NCBI GenBank assembly: GCA_019057475.1
Contig: DXJO01000010.1
Location: 293,460-357,459 of the forward strand
Source: Candidatus Thorarchaeota archaeon
GTDB taxonomy: Archaea; Asgardarchaeota; Thorarchaeia; Thorarchaeales; Thorarchaeaceae
Direction: 5' to 3'
Length of the DNA stretch: 64,000 bases
Notes under the pieces: model-generated
The model's input: the letters and a program-made list of their open reading frames with translations, nothing else
Databases searched by the model: none
What the model was told of the DNA's origin: nothing
In this document: positions 8,115 to 16,144 of the stretch, piece by piece
Numbering within the stretch: position 1 is the first letter of the stretch
Layout: the number at the start of each line of letters is the position of its first letter
Translations under genes and position numbers: made by a program

Positions 8115-8462
8115 TTATGGTATCGGTCGCTTCTTGAAGATTATGAATAGCACGATTGCAGCAATGATAACACCCCCGCCTGCAAGGATGAGGAACTCGA
8201 CACTGAAACCGCCAATAGGGTCCAATGGGAAATCGGGTGTTCCGTTTGGTAGGACGTTGGGATATCTGTCTACACTGTGAGCATCGCTGTCAATCGTATG
8301 CTCCCCCGTTCCATTATAGTCGCTCCATCAGTTGCCTATGTCTATGCCATTGTCCCATTCCTCAGTAAACAAGATTGAGCTTGCAGTCACACTATCCAAT
8401 CCTGCAAAACGAATGTATGATTCTCTCGGGTTTAGAATTCTCAGCGAAGCTTCCACTTTCAT
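8115..8462 (-). pseudogene. Decayed C-terminal fragment of a third NosD-like surface protein
   Basis: The gap between the two intact genes still encodes a recognisable tail on the minus strand. It reads EEWDNGIDIGN, then an in-frame TGA, then WSDYNGTGEHTIDSDAHSVDRYPNV. This aligns with GNYWTDY...SVDRHP of the intact neighbour, so the stop sits where Tyr is expected. The frame continues to a transmembrane segment (VEFLILAGGGVIIAAIVLFIIF), KKRP and a TAA. Upstream, the frame is open to about 8462 but carries no beta-helix part. It is therefore a truncated relic with at least one nonsense codon. A sequencing error could explain the TGA but not the missing N-terminal part. Confidence 0.75.
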
Positions 8463-8548
8463 TTGGATGAGATGAACCGAGTACACTTCATACTTTTTGA
8501 CGATTCTTGAGAATTCATGATCCAGATACTGACTACGAACTTCGGAAG

Positions 8549-8557
8549 ATATTTAAT
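8549..8557 (+). promoter_or_regulatory. TATA-like box for the large beta-helix gene
   Basis: The sequence atatttaat lies about 60 bases before the ATG at 8617, predicting a transcript start near 8580 and a leader of some 35-40 bases. That leader contains GGTGG six bases before the start codon. Confidence 0.4.
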
Positions 8558-8616
8558 GAACTCTCTTGGTGGACACTGTAACAGGGCATTTACTGTTTTT
8601 GTAAGGGTGGATTGGA

Positions 8617-11600
8617 ATGAGAATTAAGGCAACTCTACTCGCAATCATTATTCTGTTGGTTGTATCCCCATTTTTCATACAACCTAATGGATTGAATAAT
8701 ATCAAGGAAGAAGTACAAAGAACTTGCTGGGAAGTAAGCTACACTGATAGTGGTCCAATTCTAATCGAAGAAGACGATGATTTTGGTGTGTTAGGTTTTC
8801 CTGGAGCGGGTTCTGAGTTCTCACCATATCTTATTGATGACTTGAATTTTACAAGCAATGATGTTTGTATCACAATAAGAAATACGCGCGCTTATTTCAA
8901 TATCACAAATTGCTATTTTGCTCCTGAATATGAAGACTATACAATAGGAATCGTTTTAGTGAATGTTACGAATGCCTATATTGGCTCTAATATCTTTTCT
9001 AACAAGACAACAGCAATTCAATGGAATCACGTCAATGATTCGCGGTGTGTTGACAACGAAATCATTGGAAATGTAAACTCAGGTGTTTCTCTTTCAGGTT
9101 GTTATGACAGTGTGGTGGAGTTAAATCAAATCGTTGGTAATGATGAGAATCGTGGAAATGGTGTATATCTTTTCGATTCTATCTCCTGTAATATATCTGA
9201 GAATGAAATAGCAAACTCCTACATTGGAATTAAAGCTGCGTGGGCTGAAAATTGTACCATTGATCAGAATCAGCTACATAACTTTGACTACGGTCCATTT
9301 GTATCTATTGACTCCCCATCAGCAATACGGGTTCAGGGCTCACCAAACTGTACTATACGACAGAACGATATTTCCGAAAGTCCAGTTGCTGGAATACTCC
9401 TCTATGGACCTGCGGACGTTCATTGTATTGAAAACACTCTGACTGGTTGTGGTTTCTTCACACAGGGCTTAATGCCTGGTAATCCTGGATTCTACACAAT
9501 AGGCGATATGGTAAATAACAAACCCGTTCTTTATGTCTGGAATCAGACTAATCTAAATATCAGTGGATCTTTGTATGGTCAAATCATTCTTCATGAAGCT
9601 AAATTCTGCTCAATAGCAGAGGGTCAGTTCAATGAAGCGTCTGTAGGAATTTCCTTATCGTTTTGTACCAACTGTACTATAGAAGATACAGAATCATCTG
9701 GAAATCATTTTGCTGGTGCTCTTATGTTTCTCAGCACTAACTGTACATTTAACAACTTAGCATTAGATGATAACTCACGTATGCAAGGTGGAATGAATTT
9801 AGTTTCGAGTGTTTGGGTGTATGGTAGTCAAAATGCGAAAGTTACCAATTGTGAAATAACAAATTCACAGGGCGCTGGTTTACTAATAATGCAATCTACG
9901 TTAACTGTGGTGACTAATAATACATTCATGAAAAACGGGATATTCATGATGGGAGGAATGGGACCTACTGTTGTAGAGGACTACTACATCATTGAGGAAA
10001 ATAACACCATCAATGGTAAGCAATTTGGTTATTTCTATAATGAAACTGACAAAACTGTGGACGGAACTCTCTATGGACAAATATATGCCGTGAATTCGAG
10101 TAGAGTTAGTATTGTTGGCGGGGACTTTTCCGAAGCAACTTCTGGAGTTGCATTCGTTTTTACTAGTAACTGCTCTCTAGAATCTGCTGCTATGAATCAA
10201 AACTCATTTTACGGACTGCAAAATCTCTTCTCCACAAATACAAGCATTATCAATAATTCAATCGATGATAATCCATATTCTGCGATACATAACACATTTT
10301 CCGAATCCTCGACCTTTCTGAATAACTCAATATGTGGAAATGGACATGGTATCCCAGAAGGTCAAACAATGCCAACATTAGCGCTTTCCTCCTACGATAG
10401 ATTATCTTACAACACAATTTCTCAAAATCGATACGGTATTGCTCTAGATGGATCCAATATTACTGTGCACAAGAACAATATCTCATGTAATGGTATAAAC
10501 GGAATTTGGGTCAATAATGCAGGCTTCTTCAATATCTCATCCAATTGTATAGCAGGCAATTTCATGGAACCAGTGGCCAGCGCATCCGTTGCCGGGATTT
10601 ACGTTTCTGGTGGTACTTATGGAGTCATTCACAACAATTCCATCTATAGCAATAGTGGATATGGCATCATGATAGGTAGTCTTTCTGCCACAAAGAATTC
10701 GATTTATTGGAACGAAGTCGGTTGGAACGGTGTTGGGAATGCTGCAGAAGGCGGTCCTGATAATCTGTGGGATGATAACGTCACGACTGGAAATGCTTGG
10801 AGTGACTATGTAGGACCTGGTACTTATCCTATTATGTTATCGTCAAGTGTTGATAGGTATCCAAGTACATTGACTGATATCACAGTTCCAACGATTAAAG
10901 GTCCTGATGACGTAATCTTTGAATCTGGTACTTCAAACAATGCATTAGTGTGGAATGCTTCGGACAATTATCCTGGCAATTTCGTTGTGTATCAGAATGG
11001 AACACCTATAGAAAACCGGACATGGTGTTTCAAACCAATCGAAGTGGAACTTGAACCATTGGATGTAGGTTTCTATAATCTAACAATTGTAGTCTATGAT
11101 GGTGAAGGTAACACTGCTTCGGATACAGTTATCGTTGAATCAGCAGACTCAATCAATCCTACAATAGACAATCCAGGTGACATTGAATATTCCATTGGAC
11201 AAACTGGAAACAATATCATATGGCATGGTTCCGACTTAAACCCTGCATCCTATGAAATATTCCAAGATGAGATATCAATTAAGACGGGTGTCTGGAATTT
11301 CAGTATAGAATCCATTGTGATAAACGTTGATGGGCTTTTAGCGGCAGAATACAACTATACCATTTTGGTGACTGACATGGGAGGTAATACTGCTGTTGAT
11401 GAAGTCATAGTAACAGTTATTGAAGCAACATCCCCAAGTATAGACTCACCTGAAGATATTGAATATGCTGAGTTTGACACCGATAACATGATTGTGTGGC
11501 ATCCAAATGATGCTAATCCAGAATCCTATATCATCTATTTTGAAGAAACTCCTTTGAAATCTGGTTTCTGGAATACAAGCTCTGAGAGTATTTCAATATC

Positions 11601-12147
11601 TGTGGATGGATTAAGTCTTGGTGTCTTTAACTATACGATTCTTGTAACAGATCAGTATGATAATACTGCGCAAGATGAAGTTCTTGTTATTGTAACCGAT
11701 GGGACACCACCTGTAGTGAATGATGTGCCAGATGTAGCTTTCACAGAGGGTTCAACCGGACACAATATCACATGGTTACCAACCGACTTACATCCCGACT
11801 CTTTCGAGATTCTTCTTGATGGTTCAATGATTAGAAATGGGTTGTGGAACTCAAGTGGAGAGAGTATCTTTGTTGCTCTGGACAGTCTTGACCCGGGTAC
11901 CTACAATTACACTGTCATCATAACTGATGTAGGTGGGAATACTATTAGTGATACTGTGATTGTAACAGTTACTGAGGTAACCACTACAACAGCAACTACT
12001 ACCACTACTACCACTACAACTACGACAACCACTAGAACCTCGACGACTACAGAAGGAAATATTCCTCCTATGACCATATTGCTCTTATCAGCTGTTGCTG
12101 GAATACTCATCATCTTTGTTGTCATTCTGTTACGAGTGAAAAAGTAA
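8617..12147 (+). CDS. Large NosD-like parallel beta-helix surface protein with four repeat modules
   Basis: This 1176-residue surface protein has, in order: a signal peptide (MRIKATLLAIIILLVVSPFF); a beta-helix region to about residue 740 with many N-x-S/T sites; the cap NLWDDNVTTGNAWSDY; and four tandem modules of about 93 residues (about 750-1125). Each module begins with P.I..P.D and ends with YNYTILVTD..GNTA.DEV. A Thr-rich stalk, a membrane helix and RVKK follow. The start ATG has GGTGG six bases upstream. Its base composition is visibly more A+T-rich than its neighbours, suggesting separate ancestry or recent transfer. It probably acts in adhesion or as a cell-surface binding protein. 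Confidence 0.88.
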   Translation: MRIKATLLAIIILLVVSPFFIQPNGLNNIKEEVQRTCWEVSYTDSGPILIEEDDDFGVLGFPGAGSEFSPYLIDDLNFTSNDVCITIRNTRAYFNITNCYFAPEYEDYTIGIVLVNVTNAYIGSNIFSNKTTAIQWNHVNDSRCVDNEIIGNVNSGVSLSGCYDSVVELNQIVGNDENRGNGVYLFDSISCNISENEIANSYIGIKAAWAENCTIDQNQLHNFDYGPFVSIDSPSAIRVQGSPNCTIRQNDISESPVAGILLYGPADVHCIENTLTGCGFFTQGLMPGNPGFYTIGDMVNNKPVLYVWNQTNLNISGSLYGQIILHEAKFCSIAEGQFNEASVGISLSFCTNCTIEDTESSGNHFAGALMFLSTNCTFNNLALDDNSRMQGGMNLVSSVWVYGSQNAKVTNCEITNSQGAGLLIMQSTLTVVTNNTFMKNGIFMMGGMGPTVVEDYYIIEENNTINGKQFGYFYNETDKTVDGTLYGQIYAVNSSRVSIVGGDFSEATSGVAFVFTSNCSLESAAMNQNSFYGLQNLFSTNTSIINNSIDDNPYSAIHNTFSESSTFLNNSICGNGHGIPEGQTMPTLALSSYDRLSYNTISQNRYGIALDGSNITVHKNNISCNGINGIWVNNAGFFNISSNCIAGNFMEPVASASVAGIYVSGGTYGVIHNNSIYSNSGYGIMIGSLSATKNSIYWNEVGWNGVGNAAEGGPDNLWDDNVTTGNAWSDYVGPGTYPIMLSSSVDRYPSTLTDITVPTIKGPDDVIFESGTSNNALVWNASDNYPGNFVVYQNGTPIENRTWCFKPIEVELEPLDVGFYNLTIVVYDGEGNTASDTVIVESADSINPTIDNPGDIEYSIGQTGNNIIWHGSDLNPASYEIFQDEISIKTGVWNFSIESIVINVDGLLAAEYNYTILVTDMGGNTAVDEVIVTVIEATSPSIDSPEDIEYAEFDTDNMIVWHPNDANPESYIIYFEETPLKSGFWNTSSESISISVDGLSLGVFNYTILVTDQYDNTAQDEVLVIVTDGTPPVVNDVPDVAFTEGSTGHNITWLPTDLHPDSFEILLDGSMIRNGLWNSSGESIFVALDSLDPGTYNYTVIITDVGGNTISDTVIVTVTEVTTTTATTTTTTTTTTTTTRTSTTTEGNIPPMTILLLSAVAGILIIFVVILLRVKK
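11979..12053 (+). repeat. Thr-codon simple repeat encoding the surface stalk
   Basis: An imperfect ACC/ACT/ACA triplet tract inside the large beta-helix gene encodes an almost pure threonine run just before the membrane anchor. Such stalks are commonly O-glycosylated spacers. The antisense polyvaline frame in the ORF track is its shadow. Confidence 0.85.
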
Positions 12148-12152
12148 TATTT

Positions 12153-12177
12153 GGCGGCTCAGCCGCCTCTCCTTTTT
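12153..12177 (+). terminator. Hairpin terminator after the large beta-helix gene
   Basis: GGCGGC-TCA-GCCGCC forms a perfect six-base stem with a three-base loop, five bases after the TAA. It is followed by tctccttttt. The convergent gene ends ten bases further on, so it may insulate both transcripts. Confidence 0.75.
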
Positions 12178-12186
12178 CATGAACAT

Positions 12187-12813
12187 TCACTTTGGGGACT
12201 CATCTTCAATGGAATGAATCACGTCAGCGTGCATGGCATTGAGGTCCATGAACAGCTTCCTGTATTCATCATTCATGATGTCGATGTAGACTATGTTCTT
12301 TGCTCTATCAATATCGATGAACTTCAGCGATCTCTCTAGGGCTCTTGGATAGTAGCCGTAGACTACCAGAGTGAAGAACAACACGAGAACCACGGTCAGA
12401 CCTACCACAGGTTCAAGCAATGGTCGGGAATACCATATCGCCGCATTGATTCCCAAGAGGAAGAACAAAGCCGGATAGAATAGGACGAATACCGCGGCCC
12501 AAGCAATGAATCGCGCTCGGCCAGTTCTGAGCTTGCCGCTGCCATGGAGCATGCAGGTTGGCACCCAGAATGTCACTGCGCTTCTCGCAGAGGCCAAGAT
12601 CAGGTCCGCTTTGTCTTTGCCATCGGCCCACGTACTTACAGCGCTTTCATCCCCTCGTACTGCTGAAGACCTCTCTGTGATTGTGACGGATACCAAGTCC
12701 TCTGGTTCATCAAGGCAGACAGGGCACTTTTCTGGGAATTCCACCTTGGATATATTCGCTCTCACAAGTGTAAAGCCAGTGATTTCTTGCTTCTTCTCAG
12801 CATCTTCGCTCAT
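12187..12813 (-). CDS. Membrane protein with N-terminal Cys pair, function unknown
   Basis: I do not recognise this family. The protein begins MSEDAEKKQEITGF and carries a CPVC pair near residue 30, with a later isolated Cys in PTCMLHGSGK. Two adjacent membrane segments follow (FIAWAAVFVLFYPALFFLLG and VVGLTVVLVLFFTLVVYGYY). The C-terminal tail of about 55 residues is soluble and has regularly spaced charges. The ORF track starts three codons earlier at a GTG; I prefer the ATG at 12813. It lies downstream of the 12828-13202 gene on the same strand, so the two are probably co-transcribed. Confidence 0.6.
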   Translation of the reverse strand: MSEDAEKKQEITGFTLVRANISKVEFPEKCPVCLDEPEDLVSVTITERSSAVRGDESAVSTWADGKDKADLILASARSAVTFWVPTCMLHGSGKLRTGRARFIAWAAVFVLFYPALFFLLGINAAIWYSRPLLEPVVGLTVVLVLFFTLVVYGYYPRALERSLKFIDIDRAKNIVYIDIMNDEYRKLFMDLNAMHADVIHSIEDESPK

Positions 12814-12827
12814 CCTTCCCACTTACC

Positions 12828-13202
12828 TCATTCAGGGGGCATCACGATGATCTGAACACTTGTTAAAGGCCTGTTGTCATTGGGCTCGGAGGCATCAAAG
12901 GTATCGAATGTCATTTCGTACAAGAAACGGCGTTCCCTCATCTTCAACTCATGCGCCACACGGACGGAGAGTCCGATTCCCTTGAAGCCGTATCCTCTTA
13001 TCGCCACCATTCGTTTATCGGATCTTACCAGGTCTTGTATGGTGGCCGCTATCTTGCGCACGTCAATCTTGCCAACCTTGGGTGAGATTTCAAGCAACAC
13101 GTATTCGCTAGTCGGAAAAACTGCGACATCTTCCTCCATCGCGATTGAAACAACCTCATCTCTCAGATTGAGCTGCTCAGGGATTCGGTCACGAAGGGAC
13201 AT
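12828..13202 (-). CDS. Conserved-looking small protein, possibly Alba-like fold, function unknown
   Basis: A 124-residue soluble protein starting MSLRDRIPEQLNLRDEV. The segment VRKIAATIQDLVRSDKRMVAIRGYGFKGIGLSVRVAHELKMR faintly resembles the Alba fold: a strand, then a glycine turn followed by a long helix. The similarity is too weak to name it. It is acidic overall, unlike nucleic-acid-binding Alba proteins. The start at 13202 is chosen over the upstream frame extension because the extension overlaps the divergent promoter region. The downstream gene encodes the two-TM protein. Confidence 0.55.
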   Translation of the reverse strand: MSLRDRIPEQLNLRDEVVSIAMEEDVAVFPTSEYVLLEISPKVGKIDVRKIAATIQDLVRSDKRMVAIRGYGFKGIGLSVRVAHELKMRERRFLYEMTFDTFDASEPNDNRPLTSVQIIVMPPE

Positions 13203-13269
13203 GATTATGATTGAATGTAGTCGGACTAATAACTTGAGCGGCTTCACTAGCCACAAACCTAATGCTCTT

Positions 13270-13284
13270 ATGCTCAGTGAGCAT
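13270..13284. promoter_or_regulatory. Perfect 15-base palindrome upstream of the ABC transporter gene
   Basis: ATGCTCA-G-TGAGCAT is an exact inverted repeat ten bases before the GGAGG of the substrate-binding protein gene and about 70 bases from the divergent gene start. It could be an operator for a dimeric repressor or a short mRNA hairpin controlling translation. Neither is proven. Confidence 0.45.
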
Positions 13285-13306
13285 TATTTTCTCGGAGGAT
13301 TCACTG

Positions 13307-14287
13307 GTGGTAAAAACCAAGACCCTTGCTATCGTTGTGGCTGTGGTAATAATCTCATCATTCGCTGTTTATGGCTACTGGTCTACAATTACCCCCCGAG
13401 CTGACGTCAGAATCGGGTACCTGAACCAAGACCTGCATCAACTCGCCTTACGAGTTGCGTTGGTGAATGGTTACTTTGATGACGTGAATATCACGGTCGA
13501 CGTTGTCGAATTCGGTAACGGTGCTCTTGAGATGGACGGTTTTCTTGCAGACCAGATCGACATGGGATACCTTGGAGCCGCGCCAGCATTGACGAAGCGA
13601 CTCAACCAGGATATCCTGATTACAGTACTCGCCGCGGTTAACTTGGAGGGTTCTGTCATTATGGTGAAGAAGTCGGAGTTCGACTCGGGTGCCGTGACCA
13701 GCATTGTGAATCTAACAGGTAAGGGTGTACATCATCCTGGGCCATCAACAGTTCAGAACTTCCTTCTCCGTCTTGCCTTGGAGAATGCTGGGATGACCTA
13801 CGAAGATATCAATCCCGTATACACAGCACCTCCATACATGGAAAGCGCCCTTACGGCTGAGGCTCCTGCATTCATAGCATGGGAACCCTTCTGTGCCAAG
13901 GCTGAATACAATGACGCCGCAGTAGTTCTGCTGAATTCAGGTGATATCTGGCCTGGCCATCCCTGTTGTGTTGTGGCTTCTGCCAACAGCTTCTTGGAGG
14001 GTAAACCGGATGTCGTTCAGAAGGTCATCGATGTGCACAAGCGGGCTGAGCAGTGGATTATCGATAATCCATTAGATGCTATTGCCATTGCGATTGACTG
14101 GCTTGAGATGGACCAGAGTCCTGTTGAGAATGCATTCAACCGAATTATCTTCGACTATGATCTGAACATGACCGGTCTGACGATGTATCTCGAGTTCCTC
14201 ATTGACCAGGATCTTGTGGATCTTCAATTGAGCGAAGTTGCCAGCTTCATGAACGGCTTTGTTAATACGACGTTCGTCGAGTCATAA
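13307..14287 (+). CDS. ABC transporter substrate-binding protein (SsuA/TauA/NrtA type)
   Basis: The protein is anchored by an N-terminal hydrophobic segment (TLAIVVAVVIISSFAVYGY). It then shows the type-2 periplasmic-binding pattern of the sulfonate/nitrate group: VRIGYLNQDLHQLALRVALVNGYFDD, and MGYLGAAPALTKRL, which lines the ligand cleft. The start is a GTG with GGAGG exactly eight bases upstream (13294-13298), not the upstream frame in the ORF track. The permease follows after 45 bases. The ligand could be a sulfonate, nitrate, bicarbonate or vitamin precursor; nothing in the window decides. Confidence 0.88.
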   Translation: MVKTKTLAIVVAVVIISSFAVYGYWSTITPRADVRIGYLNQDLHQLALRVALVNGYFDDVNITVDVVEFGNGALEMDGFLADQIDMGYLGAAPALTKRLNQDILITVLAAVNLEGSVIMVKKSEFDSGAVTSIVNLTGKGVHHPGPSTVQNFLLRLALENAGMTYEDINPVYTAPPYMESALTAEAPAFIAWEPFCAKAEYNDAAVVLLNSGDIWPGHPCCVVASANSFLEGKPDVVQKVIDVHKRAEQWIIDNPLDAIAIAIDWLEMDQSPVENAFNRIIFDYDLNMTGLTMYLEFLIDQDLVDLQLSEVASFMNGFVNTTFVES

Positions 14288-14332
14288 ACGGCAGACACAA
14301 AAGAAACACCGCGGGTCATCTTCAAGAGCAAG

Positions 14333-15169
14333 ATGACTGTAGCGCTTAAGGAACGTCGCAGCGAAGCTGATTCGCAACCCGTCCGACCGAAGAGCTGGAT
14401 GGCAAAGTTCGACCCGCGAGATGTGGTTTTGAGAATCCTCCTTCCAGTCATCATCTTGATTGTCCTCTGGGAGGTTATTGCACAGCTCTCAGTGTCATCC
14501 CTGTCAGGAATTGTGGAATCATTCCTGAAGCTTGCATTCGAGGGCGACAGTCAGGGGAAACTCCTCACAGAACACGTCTTCTCCAGTCTTGGTCATGTTA
14601 CTCTCGGATTCCTAGTCGCTGCACTGACAGCGATTCCTCTAGGAATCATGATTGGTCGGTACAAGGTCGTCAACTCCGTCCTTGGACCAGTGGTTGAAGC
14701 GATGCGCCCCATTCCTCCGATTGCTTGGATTCCTATATCGCTTCTTCTATTCCGTGACATTCTGTTCGCTCGAATTTTCATAATCTGGATTGGCGCTTTC
14801 TTCCCGATTCTCATCAACACGACAGCTGGCGTCAAACGGACAAACCCCGTTCATTTGGATGTGGCTGAAACCTTTGGTGCGACAGAACCTGAAGTCTTGA
14901 CCAAGATAATTATTCCCTCTGCTGCGCCAGAGATATTCGTAGGCTTCCGCATTGGTTTTGGCATCGGGTGGATGTGCTTGATTGCTGCGGAGATGGTGAA
15001 TGTCAATGCGGGACTTGGATATCTCGTGCTAATCATGCAACAGTCAGGTCAGACAGGTGCTATGATTGCGGGTATGTTGTTGATAGGACTCATTGGTTTC
15101 CTCATCAGTTACCTCTTCTTGATCATGGAAAAGCGTCTACTTAGATGGAGAAGAGAAATTTCCGTTTAG
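14333..15169 (+). CDS. ABC transporter permease (SsuC/TauC type)
   Basis: An integral membrane protein of 278 residues with about six helices. The EAA-like loop is DVAETFGATEPEVLTKIIIPSAAPEIFVGFRIGFGIGW, which docks on the ATPase. It follows the substrate-binding protein gene on the same strand and belongs to the same importer. Its TAG stop overlaps the TAA stop of the convergent ATPase gene by two bases. It starts at an ATG (14333) preceded by a short purine stretch. Confidence 0.92.
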   Translation: MTVALKERRSEADSQPVRPKSWMAKFDPRDVVLRILLPVIILIVLWEVIAQLSVSSLSGIVESFLKLAFEGDSQGKLLTEHVFSSLGHVTLGFLVAALTAIPLGIMIGRYKVVNSVLGPVVEAMRPIPPIAWIPISLLLFRDILFARIFIIWIGAFFPILINTTAGVKRTNPVHLDVAETFGATEPEVLTKIIIPSAAPEIFVGFRIGFGIGWMCLIAAEMVNVNAGLGYLVLIMQQSGQTGAMIAGMLLIGLIGFLISYLFLIMEKRLLRWRREISV

Positions 15170-15945
15170 GATCTCTGCATTAGCATAGCTTTCTCTTGCT
15201 CTATCTTAAGGATGTCTAGAATCTGAGCCCGATATGCGAGGCACTCGCTAGTTGCTCGGCGGCGAGGTCTGGAAATGCTGATATCGTATTCATTTAGGAT
15301 CCTCGCTGGGATGTTACTCATGACCAGAATTCGGTTGGACATGAATACTGCTTCATCCACATTGTGCGAGACGAATACGATGGTTGAACCGGTTTCCTGC
15401 CACACTCTCAGGAACTCTTCTTGCAGGTGATTCCGGGTCTGAGCATCAAGATTTGAGAACCCCTCATCTGCGACCAAGATATCTGGCGATGTGATTAGGC
15501 TTCTGGCTATCTCAGTCTTGCGCGCTTGGCCGCCGGAGATTTCATGAGGCAGATGTTCCTCATAGCCTTTCATCCCGACCAGTGCAATCACCGCATCAGA
15601 ACGGCTTCTCATCTCCTCTTCTGATACACCCTTTACCTCGAGCCCGAACTCTATGTTCTTACGAACTGTACGCCAAGGAAATAGTGATTCCTGCTGGAAG
15701 ATGTAGCCCACACGACTGTGGCCCATCTTCACTTCAACATCATCTATGAGTATTTTACCCGCATCGGGTTCAATGAGTCCTGCAATTATCTTGAGAAGTG
15801 TTGTCTTGCCGCACCCCGAAGGTCCAAGGATGCCCAGAAATTCTCCATCCTTGACCTCAAATGAGATGTCGTCCAGAACCAAGGTTGAATCTTGTTCCCC
15901 GTTGTCAAAGGATTTTGATACGTGACGCACGGAGAGATTGGGCAC
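15166..15945 (-). CDS. ABC transporter ATPase (SsuB/TauB type), convergent to its permease
   Basis: All ATPase motifs are present: Walker A GPSGCGKTTLLK, Q-loop FQQESLFPWRTV, signature ISGGQARKTEIAR and the H-loop FVSHNVDEAVF. Two details are slightly unusual. The signature opens with Ile, and Walker B reads ILVADEGFSNLD with Gly where Pro is typical. The start is a GTG with GGTGA seven bases upstream. The gene lies on the strand opposite the binding protein and permease and ends inside the permease stop, although it clearly belongs to the same importer family. Separate promoters must therefore supply the parts of one transporter. Confidence 0.9.
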   Translation of the reverse strand: MPNLSVRHVSKSFDNGEQDSTLVLDDISFEVKDGEFLGILGPSGCGKTTLLKIIAGLIEPDAGKILIDDVEVKMGHSRVGYIFQQESLFPWRTVRKNIEFGLEVKGVSEEEMRSRSDAVIALVGMKGYEEHLPHEISGGQARKTEIARSLITSPDILVADEGFSNLDAQTRNHLQEEFLRVWQETGSTIVFVSHNVDEAVFMSNRILVMSNIPARILNEYDISISRPRRRATSECLAYRAQILDILKIEQEKAMLMQRS

Positions 15946-15980
15946 TATGGTTTCACCGGCCTTCTAGGCCGCATTTCCGG

Positions 15981-15988
15981 TTAAATAG
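15981..15988 (-). promoter_or_regulatory. TATA-like box for the ABC ATPase gene
   Basis: On the minus strand this reads CTATTTAA, 36-43 bases before the GTG start. Transcription would begin near 15958, leaving a very short leader that still contains the GGTGA. Confidence 0.4.
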
Positions 15989-16144
15989 TGTGCCCTCTGG
16001 ATGACTCAGATTGAGGGACTGCACCCAATAAAGGTAAAAAAGGCAACACTCACACCACATAGTGACTCAGATGCTAAAATCACTGTAGTTGTTAGACCAA
16101 CTTAGTATCTGAACATCAAATCTTCAGATAAATGGTGACCAATC

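Noticed and set aside
11907-12125. Minus-strand polyvaline frame
   Set aside because: It is the reverse complement of the threonine stalk repeat.
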